Shown here piece by piece: positions 11,545 to 20,646 of a stretch of DNA of 64,000 bases; position 1 is the first letter of the stretch, and every line of letters begins with the position of its first letter. The stretch is taken from NCBI RefSeq assembly GCF_002775205.1, contig NC_036447.1:21186501-21250500 (forward strand). The letters are read 5' to 3'. Below the pieces are notes generated by a model. It was not told where the DNA came from, did no database searches, and saw only the letters and a program-made list of their open reading frames with translations. The position numbers were made by a program, and so were the translations under genes. The stretch is from Xiphophorus maculatus. Taxonomy: Eukaryota; Chordata; Actinopteri; Cyprinodontiformes; Poeciliidae.

Positions 11545-12790
11545 ATACACCATGTTCCAAATTATTATGCAAGTCATATTTTTTTCAGATTTTCTTAAAT
11601 GGTCAATGCAAATCATGATCAGTATAATTTTCAAGTCATTAACTATTACAGTATAAATCAAATTTTACTGAACAAAGCTCCCCATGAGAACAGTTTTTTT
11701 TTTCAAAAATAAAAAACTCAAAATGCACTGTTCCAAATTATTATGCACAGTAGACTTTCTAAACACTTTATGGATTATAAAGAACTGCAAACGATCATTC
11801 TTTGAATGTGCAGCATTAAGTGGTCACATGTACTAAACTCAAAAGCTATTTCAATCAAAAACATTTTAACAGACTGAGTTCCATGTTAACATAGGACCTT
11901 CTTTGTTATCACCTGCACAATTCTTGATCCATTGAACTTGTGAGTTTGTGGAAAGTTTCTGCTTGAATTTCTTTGCAGGATGTCAGAAAACCTTCCCAGA
12001 GCTGTTTTGATATGAACTGCATTCAGATCTTCTGCTTGAGGAAACTCCAAAGGTTCTCAATAGGGTTGAGGTCAGAGGAGGATGGTGACCACACCAGGAG
12101 TTTCTCCCCTTTCATGCCCATTGCAGCCAGTGACACAGTGGTATTCCTTGCAGCATGAGATGATGCATTGTCATGCATGAAGATGATTTTGCTACTGAAG
12201 GTACGGCTCTTCTTTTTGAACCATGAAATAAAGTGATCAGTCAGAAAGTCCATATACTTTGCTGAGGTCATTTTCACACCTTCAGGGACTCTGAAGGGGC
12301 CGACCAATGATTCTCTCCCCATGAATTCAGCCCAAAAAATGACTCCACCACCTCCTTGCTGACGTCACAGCCATGTTGGGACATGGTGGCCATTCACCAC
12401 CAATCCACTACTGCGTCCATCTGGATCATCCAGGGTTGCACAGCAGTCATCAGTGAACAAGTCTGTTTGAAAATTAATCTTCATGTACGGCTGGGCCCAC
12501 TGTGACCGTTTCTGCTTGTGAGCTCTGGTTAGGGGCCACATAGTAGGTTCATGCACCGCAAGCCTCTGGATCCTCCACCTTGAGGTTCCAGAGGCTCCAG
12601 CAGCTTCAAATAACTGTTTGCTGCTTTGTAAGGGCATTTTAACAGCTGCTATCTTAATCCGATGAATTTGTCTAACAGAAACCTTCCTCATTATGCCTTT
12701 ATCAGTACAAACCCATCTTCGTTCTGAATCAGCCACAAATTTCCTCACAGTACGATAACGAAAATTCTTGTTTGAACCACATCTGTGGGT
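11545..12790 (-). mobile_element. Tc1-like DNA transposon relic
   Basis: Minus-strand frames at 12365-12748 and 12023-12322 encode Tc1-type transposase pieces: the first catalytic region LFTDDCCATLDDPDG, then GRESLVGPFRVPEGV, the second region IIFMHDNASSHAARNT, and the third WSPSSSDLNPIENLW. The reading frame breaks between the two pieces and SPSSSDLNP departs from the usual PPxSPDLNP, so the copy is dead. The right-hand (11.5 kb) end holds an 18-bp motif, GTTCCAAATTATTATGCA, twice in direct orientation (11554-11571 and 11730-11747), the IR/DR layout of two transposase sites per end. The opposite end is missing, so the N-terminal part is truncated. Confidence 0.85.
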
Positions 12791-13315
12791 GGTGATGGTT
12801 TGAGCTCACAGAACTACTCACTAAGTTTGTGGTTGATTTTTGAGGATGAGTCAAAAATTAACCGTGCTTTTTTGATGTTCAAAAGAGCATCAGAGCTGTG
12901 ATGCTTACTGTAAGTTAAAGAAACTCACAATTCATAATAACTGAACTTAAAAGAAAACATTTAGAAAATGTGTTAAATCAACTCAATGAACTTTAATTTC
13001 TGGGTTAAAACAAAAACTAGTTTCTGGTTGACTTTACTTGTACTGTCAAAGCAGCAGAAGAGTTTCCATTTTCAAGTTTAAACTTTTTACAGAGTTGGGC
13101 ACAATTGGATCAAAACACTAAGGAAAGTCACGGGGTTTTTCTCAATTGCTTTGGTGCATTTCTCTGATAAGAATTAGTAAAATTCTCATAACTGTAGGCA
13201 CCACACACCACCCCTAAGAGCCTGCAGGGAATACAGAGTACATGGGGGCACAGAGGACTGATAGATACATAAATAGATAATAAATGACAGAAAACTTTAG
13301 CTTCACTGCAGAATC

Positions 13316-13321
13316 TTTATT
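13316..13321 (-). terminator. Polyadenylation signal of keratin A
   Basis: AATAAA on the minus strand, 55 bp past the stop codon of keratin A. Confidence 0.75.
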
Positions 13322-13375
13322 GAATTTTGCTGACTTGTTTCTTTTAATTCAATTCTTTTGATTTCTTTTTACTTT

Positions 13376-15614
13376 TTACTTGGACTCAACCTTGACTCCA
13401 TTCACAAATGTCTCCTCCATAACGATGGTCTTTGTAATCACTGAAAAAAGTGGAGAAATAAGATTAATTTTTACTTGATTTTATTTTATTTTTTACAAAT
13501 CCTCATACTTTATTCATGTTGAAATCTAATAGATGTTTCTTACCTTTTTTTGAGCTCGAACTGGGGCTTAAAAAAATGGAAAGACAACAATTAACACTTA
13601 ATTAAATTTTACATTTACTCACTCTTTTTATTTTATTTTTATCTGTAATATTAGTGTACATGCATCTTGCCCGGCTCTCACCTGACGTCCTCCCCATCAA
13701 GGAGCCTCCTGTACTCTGAAATCTCCAACTCCAGACGGGTCTTGATGTCCAGAAGATTGCCGTACTTCAGTTCCATTTCTCTGATGTTTTCGCTCAGACT
13801 TGATAACTGAGCTTCCAGCCCTGTGACGACATCCTGCAGACCTGATAGCTGGGCAGCGTAGCGTTGCTGAGTCTCTAGCAGAGATGCCTCTAGAGATGAT
13901 TTCTGTTGGGGAAGGAGAAAAATTTTTTGTTTAGTTTTTTCATAGGTTGGTTCAACTGCATGGGGAGGTAAACTGAATGGAGTGAAAATGTGACATGGAA
14001 GAGGTGAGGCTTACCATACTCTGATGTGACTGCAGTTCAATCTGATATTTCTGCAGGGTGTTCTTCAGTTCTTTAATCTCAGTGTGGGATGTCTGAAGAT
14101 TGGTTGTTTGTTCTGCTACACCCTTCTCCACCACTGTAATCTGGACAGAATCACATCAAATGTTGTTGGAGTCCAGTGAAGCTCTGTTGGACTGAAAGGA
14201 CTGCAGCTTTGTGTCTCACCTTGCTCTGGTGCCACTGCTCAAGATCCTTGCGGTTCTTGGCAATCAGAGCCTCGTAGTGCTCCCTGATCTCCGTCATGAT
14301 CTGGTTCAGGTCAACTTGAGAACCAGCGTCGACCTCCACGTTAACCTGGCCGCTCATCTGCTTCCTCAGCTGAGCCAAGTCCTGTAGGGGGATAAGCGTG
14401 GTGTTTATCACCTACACTGTTGGACAAATAACAGACAACTGCTAACAGGAGATGACAGCAATGCACAGAAATTTAAAGAGACAAGGTGGCAGCAGCGGAA
14501 AATCCATAGAGTTACTGAGCTGTTGATTTGCTACTGAAGATAAGATTTCTTCATTTGTTACATGCAACTAGAGAAGGGATTACACTTTAGCTATCTACTG
14601 TAAATTTCTGCTACTAATAGTTGATGTGAAACACAGTTTTATCAATCACAGAAGAGTAGTTTATTGTTCTGTGTAGAATTGGTATAGACAAACGGGTTTT
14701 TTCCTACAGCTCTCGGTTTTCTCTACAGCTTTACCTCCTCGTGGTTCCTCTTCAGCATGATGAGCTCCTCCTTCAGAGTCTCCTGCTGACTCTCCAGATC
14801 CATTTTGCACAGAGTGAGATCATCCACAACTCGCTTCAGTCCAGCGATGTCGGCCTCTACAGCCTGCCTCATGCTGAGCTCGGTCTCATATCTGAGAAAA
14901 TTTCAGAAGGAAGGACAGAACGGGTCAGAGAGGCTTCATGGCCCAGATACGAGCAGATGTTTTATGTAAGGCATGGGTTCACGTTATGATGAATGAGTGA
15001 AATATTACAAGAGTTGCTAGGGAGAAAACACTCAGAAAAAACCACTCACTTCATTTTAAAGTCGTCAGCAGCCAGTTTTGAATTGTCAATTTCCAAGTAG
15101 ATCCTTGAGTTGACCATGATGGCTTCTCGGATCTGAGGATAAAAAAGAGAAACATCAGGGGAAAATGCACCTTTCTTTTAGTTTTTAAAATTTGACATTG
15201 AGTTATACTCCAAAACTTGTAAACTTCTAAAACCGATCACACTTCTGGGTGTTTTCTTCTTACCTTGTTCTGCAGATCTTCGATGGTGGCCATGTAGGCA
15301 CTGTAATCATGGCTGATCACAGTTTTGCTTGTGTACCACTCTGCGATCTGCTTTTCCAGCCGTTCGTTCTCCTTCTCCAGCTTGTGCACCTTCTCCAGGT
15401 AGGAGGCCAGACGGTCGTTCAGGTTCTGAAGCGTGGCCTTCTCATTGGCATCAACGTGGAGATCGAGATTATTGGTGTTGATGGCTCCTGAACGGGACAA
15501 GTAGTCAATCTGGCCTATGGAGATGCGGGTGCCAGAACCTCCTGCTCCGCCGTAGACGCTCATGGTCTTCTGACCAGTGGACCTCTGGCCAAAGGATCTG
15601 GAGGAGAGAGACAT
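13376..15614 (-). CDS. Type I keratin A
   Basis: Type I (acidic) intermediate-filament keratin; it would heterodimerise with a type II keratin to form cytoplasmic epithelial filaments. Coding exons, in gene order: 15614-15264, 15132-15050, 14891-14735, 14381-14220, 14140-14015, 13902-13682, 13560-13544, 13440-13376. The internal lengths 83, 157, 162, 126 and 221 nt are the classic type I pattern. The product is about 393 residues: a short head (1-56) with [13 protein letters not shown], the helix-start motif [19 protein letters not shown] from residue 57, and the helix-end motif [10 protein letters not shown] at 356-365. The short Ser/Lys tail ends VKVESK. An in-frame ATG three codons upstream of K-M-S-L-S is read as 5'UTR, since the MSLSSRS start is shared with paralog B (C has MSFSSRS). 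Exon 7 has two in-frame acceptors (13567 and 13561); the CAG one is used here. Closest relative is keratin C. Confidence 0.96.
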
Positions 15615-15790
15615 CTTGAAGAGTTTGGATCTGAACAAGCAAGGTTAACTGGAGATGATCTGCAGTACAAAACACCACTGGGACTCCCTGGTTATATAGC
15701 AGCAAAGTGGGAAGGGCCTGGAGCTTCAAGTGAAAGGAGGAATGCTGCTGACAGATAATACCGTTCACTTTGCTATGCAAAGTTTTCATC
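15615..15790 (-). promoter_or_regulatory. Core promoter and 5'UTR of keratin A
   Basis: TATATAA lies on the minus strand at 15692-15698, about 80 bp before the ATG. Further upstream is a near-palindrome, ACTTTGCATAGCAAAGT (15767-15783), that contains an octamer-like ATGCAAAG. The whole block is almost the same in keratin B (23500-23672), and its proximal part also in keratin C (27830-27979). Confidence 0.65.
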
Positions 15791-15799
15791 ACCTTGGGT

Positions 15800-16200
15800 G
15801 TGGAGACAAGTGCTTAGGGGGCTGATTCCTATCTTTTCGAGTCAAACTTGTGAATCCACATTGTCATCTTTATCACCAAAAGACTGTCATTAGATGAAAC
15901 CCTTTATCATTTTCTTGTGTGCATATCTGAAAATAGATAAAGATTGGATTAATTTATGCAACACTGCAGGAGCCACTTAGCATAATGTTGAAAATGCATG
16001 CAACTTGGTGACTTATTGCCATAAAACAGATGCCAGTCGCTCCTCTGACCACCACCAGGCCAGCTGGGTGAAGTGCTTTACCCATGGACACAATAACTGA
16101 GATGGACATAGAGGGGGTTCAAACCATCAAATCACTGTTTTATGGACAAATTTGTACCTCCTTGAGTCACTGAGCCACTAGGTAGGTATGCAGAGGCTGT
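15800..16200. other. Intergenic, nothing recognised
   Basis: Sequence upstream of keratin A without supported exons; it leads into repeat fragments from about 16.2 kb. Confidence 0.4.
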
Positions 16201-16237
16201 CCAAGCAGATGTTGAGGTAGAAACCTCAACAACAGCA

Positions 16238-16269
16238 GAGGTGAACCCCTGAATGTTGGGGTTCACCTC
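16238..16269. repeat. Perfect 12-bp hairpin
   Basis: GAGGTGAACCCC (16238-16249) pairs exactly with GGGGTTCACCTC (16258-16269) around an 8-nt loop. It sits at the start of the LINE endonuclease scrap and may mark the junction of an inverted rearrangement of it. Confidence 0.8.
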
Positions 16270-16289
16270 AGTGAACAAGAGGGTAGTCT

Positions 16290-16540
16290 CTCTCTGCCTA
16301 TGTGTGGAGGGGTCAGGTTCTGACTGTCGTCTGTGCTTATGAGCCCAATGGTAGGTCAGAGTATCCACCCTTTTTGGAGTCAGCAGAGTTGCTGCTGGAG
16401 AGGACTCCACCTGGGGACGTCCTTGTCCTGTTGGGGAACCTCAACTCTCAGGTGGGCAATGAAGATGAGACCTGGAGGGGTGTGGTTACCCCCACTCTGA
16501 ACCTGAGGGGTGTTTTGTTATTCAAGACGTTTGTGGTAAG
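16290..16540 (+). mobile_element. LINE fragment, AP-endonuclease domain
   Basis: The plus-strand frame 16302-16571 reads VVCAYEPNGRSEYPPFLESAE followed by PGDVLVLLGNLNSQVGNEDETWRGV. This matches the APE-type endonuclease of non-LTR retrotransposons, where the usual motif is LLGDFNAHVG and the catalytic D is here replaced (GNLNS). It is a 5'-and-3'-truncated dead piece; clade not assignable by eye. Confidence 0.75.
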
Positions 16541-16685
16541 AAGGAGTCAAATATGCATTTTCTTTAACTAAACTCGCAATGCACTTTGTTTGAGGTTATT
16601 CTAATAATGCATGATTGCTATAGATATTTATCGGTATAGACTAAGTCCTTTGCAAGAACCAATCATATTTGTGTTGTGGCACAAC

Positions 16686-16866
16686 CAGGGGCGGACCGGG
16701 GAGAAACAATTGGCCCAGCAGCTCCTGACAGACTGTCCCACCTTCAACTGCTCAGCATGAATTTATTATACACATAGAAATACATATTTACATTGAAAAT
16801 TTAAACCGAGCAGTCTGTAAGGAACTCCTGGGCCAATTTTTCTCCCCAGTTTGGCGCTACCCCTTA
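16686..16866. mobile_element. Short hAT-like MITE with target duplication
   Basis: The 181-bp element begins CAGGGGCGGACC; GGGGAGAAACAATTGGCCCAG on the left is mirrored by CTGGGCCAATTTTTCTCCCC on the right. It is flanked by GCACAAC at 16679-16685 and 16867-16873 (7 bp visible; 8 expected for hAT). No coding capacity. Confidence 0.7.
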
Positions 16867-16873
16867 GCACAAC

Positions 16874-17985
16874 ATGTCAAGGATGCTTTGCTGTTTTCTT
16901 TCTGTAATCAATCATTTCACAACTTCAGAAAGCTGTCAAACTGATGAACAGGGTGAGGCCAAAAAGAGAAGCTCCAAGAATGTTTCTTTTCATTCCAGAA
17001 ATGTTCAGCTCCTTCCACTCAGCAGAGGACGTGCCTTAATAGAACGAGCATTTTGATTAAATTAAGATAATACTGAAATAAAAGGCAGTTAGTCCCTCCA
17101 AACCAGCCTTTTTATGCAAAATGGCAGAAACCATTCAGATTTAATTTACATTTAAATTAAAGCAGAGTTTCACAAACACATTCGCCTCGAGGGCCCTTCA
17201 ATCATCAAATTTTATTATCAGGACAAGCTTGCAACACAACTTCCTGCCGTTCATTTTTTTGTTGATCTTTGTTTTAACTGTGACGCCATAAAATGTTGCT
17301 CAACCTGAATCCTCCAAAGTAAAAACAAATACTCTCAGGGTTTACTGCAGCTCCTCTAGGGGACATATGAACACATCTAATAAATCAGACCTATGCGTTC
17401 CAATGAGGCTTGTTGTTTCAGATAAAAGGAACCTTTAGAGAACAACAGTCTTTACACACGCATTACACACATTTTTCATTCAGCCACATTTATGTGTTTG
17501 AAATTTTTTTAATTGATCTGATGGAATATTGAAAGTACAATGTATTTCCATGAGCTGTAGCAGATAAATAGTCATTGTGTAGTTGGCAGAAATAAAGGCT
17601 TCTGAGTAATTCATCTAATGTTTTCAGTTTGTAAATTAAGTTTCTGAAATAAATGTTGTTTTCAATAATAGTGCAATACATTTCTTGACCAATGTATGTC
17701 ATAAAAAATGTTTTTTTGTCTGCACCAGCTTAACAATGCATCATATTCTAATCATACTGATGCAAACACACCAATAAAATACAATCAAACTGAACTTTTC
17801 TTTGCTACAGGTATCGGTTGTCCTCTTGATCTGTGCTCTGACCTGAGGAGACACTCCTAGAGCAGCATTCAATAGATAGTTTCTTTGAGGAAACATATTT
17901 GGGCCGATGCTTTTTAGATCAGTAAGGGAGGTGTTTTAGTGCCTCACTGCGTATTGAAGTGATAATAGTCTGTGTTCTCCATTTG
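16874..17985. other. Intergenic, nothing recognised
   Basis: AT-rich; only short frames without motif content. Confidence 0.45.
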
Positions 17986-17987
17986 AA

Positions 17988-18235
17988 GGGGCAGCTGTGG
18001 CTCAGTGGGCAGTTTTCCTCCAGTTGGAGGGTTTCTAGGTTTTATTCCAGCTTCCTCCTGTCACACGTTGATGTGCCCCTGGGCAAAGCACTTAAACCCA
18101 ACTTCCATACCAATCTATGTACAAGTATATAAACATGTATGCATGTGTGAGTGTGAATGGGTGAATGCAGCTCTAGTGTAAAGTGCTCTGAGTGTCCAGT
18201 ATGACTGAAAAAGTGCTACATAAGTTCAGTCCATT
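17988..18235 (+). repeat. tRNA-like teleost interspersed repeat
   Basis: It starts GGGGCAGCTGTGGCTCAGTGGGCAG (A-box-like) and continues with CCCCTGGGCAAAGCACTTAA, GTGTGAATGGGTGAATG and AAGTGCTACATAAGTTCAGT. This order is a very common repeat in teleost genomes. The B-box region is degenerate, so the copy is old. Clear target duplications are not seen because the flanking TCCATTT belongs to the usual repeat end. Confidence 0.6.
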
Positions 18236-18769
18236 TACCGTTTTAACTAATTCATGAAAACACAAAAAGCATCGATTGAATTTAGAAAGGTATCAGCTTG
18301 TAAAGTCATATCGCATAGTCTGTACAAATGTGCAAATTGATATATCATCAGAGAGAACTACTATTAGTAAAGGGCTGATTTTATCCTTTGCTTTGCCGAC
18401 TGCACTTGATTGCAACATTAACCTTTGTTCTCTCTTCCTGCTTCACAGATCATTGACACTCCTCTCGCCTTTAGTGCTGCACTCAGAGATTCCTCAGTCT
18501 GCATCACCCACATTGTGCAATGAGAGCGCATTTTTACTCTCTTATTAGCATGTTAAGCAATTTGTGTTGGAACAGTCTGCAATCTAAATTTTAAAAATCA
18601 CATTTATTTATTGGAGAAAATTAGTCGCGAGAATATCCGGCTTCTCAAACACAATATTTTTTCTAACACCACCTGCATGACAGAAGAAGTATCTATGACT
18701 ACAGTTATATCTTGTTTGTTCTATAATGAAATTAAATGACATCAGACCTACATCCTTGTGTCCAAGGTC

Positions 18770-19440
18770 AAAAAGCAAGCTGTGCTGCTGGAGCTGACAG
18801 TCCCATGGAAAGATCACTTGGAAGAAGTCTTTGGAGAGGGTGTATGATGCTGAAAGATCCGAAACACCCAATGACTCCAGGAACATCACTGACAATTTGT
18901 CCAGATGTATCAGTAGATGTAGTAATTACACATACTGTATATCTATCTAGCTGATTCACACACTAATGGCAAACTACTGGACAGTAGCCACAGCTGCCCT
19001 GGGCCTGTCTGACAGAAGTGAGGCTGCTGTACCGCGTCATCAGCCTCTGAACACCACCTGCAGGCATCTTGTTCAAGAACACAACAACAGAGACGGACGG
19101 GGCAGGATTGAAAACTAGAAGAAATCCCCCAGCATGGGCCAAGTACCCCAAGAACCTATCAGGGGAAGTAATTGTGACGTGGCAAGAGGTTTGACGGACT
19201 GGTGGAGCTCTGGGACCCTCTGCTGGAAGAGATTGGGCTTGGTTGGCTTGGAGGATTTGCAAAAGCATTGCTATCTGAGGCGAGTCACACTGACGATTAG
19301 CCATGTGTCAGTTGTAGATGGAGATGGAGGTCGCCTGTGGTCTGGGTCAGAGCTGGAAACATGGAAGAGTGGACAGGTCACACATTGGTGGTATGAGTGA
19401 GGAGAGTGGTGGCTGTCAGACGTGGGAAGGTGATCCAGGG
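18770..19440 (+). mobile_element. LINE reverse-transcriptase-region scrap
   Basis: At 18770-18845 one frame reads AVLLELTVPWKDHLEEVFGEG, matching the conserved LELTVPWEDR-type segment that follows the reverse transcriptase in a common fish non-LTR element. The rest to about 19440 is low-AT, repeat-like and may be its 3' part (frame with TLTISHVSV), but I cannot prove that. Confidence 0.5.
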
Positions 19441-19459
19441 TCATCGGCTGAAATAAGTG

Positions 19460-19840
19460 CAGCTCAATCTGACAGAGATTATGTGGCGAGACTTGAAAAG
19501 GGCTGTTCACAGCCAATCCCCAAGAAACCTGACAGAGTTTGAAGAGCTTTGGAAGGAAGCCTGACTGAGACCTGGCCACACAGACTACACGCCGTCATTG
19601 CAGCCAAATGTACGACTACTAAATAGTGACTTGAAGGGAGTAAATATTTATGCAATCACTTATTTTTATTGAACATTCATATTTGTAGAAATCGGTTTTC
19701 AGTTTGACAGGAGTTTTTTTGTAAAGGTTTTAGTCAAAAACATTCAATTTTGTTGATTATGATTGATTTGTACAAGCAACAGAGGGATAAAACACCCAAG
19801 AGAGAGAATATTTTTTTACAGACACTGTAGGTGACGGCAG
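19460..19840 (+). mobile_element. Tc1-like transposon 3' end fragment
   Basis: A plus-strand frame gives MWRDLKRAVHSQSPRNLTEF then EELWKEA-stop, the C-terminus of Tc1-type transposases. It is followed by a typical AT-rich 3' region with ATTTATGCAATCACTTATTT. Only the end of the transposase remains. It abuts the LINE scrap, so one element probably landed in or next to the other. Confidence 0.7.
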
Positions 19841-19879
19841 AGGAGCAAATACTTTTGTCATGTATGCATGAATTTGTAA

Positions 19880-20600
19880 ACTAATGAATATGACAAAATG
19901 TCTGCCTGACTGCAGGTTACTCTGTGTAGCGATTTAAATTGATGGATTACATGTAGAGGGCATCAAATAAAAAGATGTGAATGCATATTTCAACAGCACT
20001 CTGCAGATTATAATTATATTTTATATACATTTAAATTATCCATTTCTACTTATTCCATCTTCATCTGTGGTTGCTACCTGGTGTTATTTTGTGATTTTCA
20101 TGCAATGTTTGATTCCATTAATTTCAATGAGTGCATGTTAATATGAACAAACAACATTGGGTCCAGTACACAATGGAGTGTATACTGGACCCAGTATATC
20201 ATTATTTTGAAGGTCTTCCTGTTTTGTTTTTTAGGATCAATTATTAAAACACATTAATTATTATAAGATGCATAATTTTGGATTTTATAAGGGAATAGCA
20301 GTAGACAAAATAATTTCTGACAATAACTAGTTAGTGGATCCACGGCCACTTGAAAGAAGACAAAGTTAGAGATCTGACAAGCGTTTGTTCTGAATGGACC
20401 GACATAAATCCCTGGTTCACCGCGCTCAGATTGGTTCAGATTAGTGGTGGTACTGTGAGATTGATTTTGATTTGGAAAGAAAGAGAAGTGAATGATAATA
20501 ATGGAGGAAACAATCATGTTTTGGTCTATATGTGTTTGACAAAAATACATTAAAAATTGTTCAGCTGCAGCTGTATTTTGGGGTTTCTTTCCATTTCTTT
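19880..20600. other. Intergenic 3' of keratin B
   Basis: No supported feature. No AATAAA is seen on the minus strand immediately after the keratin B stop; a variant signal may be used. Confidence 0.4.
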
Positions 20601-20646
20601 TTACTTGATCTGATCCACATCCGCATCAAGTCTTGGAGGAGTCGAC

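Noticed and set aside
15615-15638. Upstream ATG of keratin A giving an eight-residue N-terminal extension
   Set aside because: The extension is not shared with B or C and lies in the 5'UTR; the MSLSSRS start fits the paralogs.
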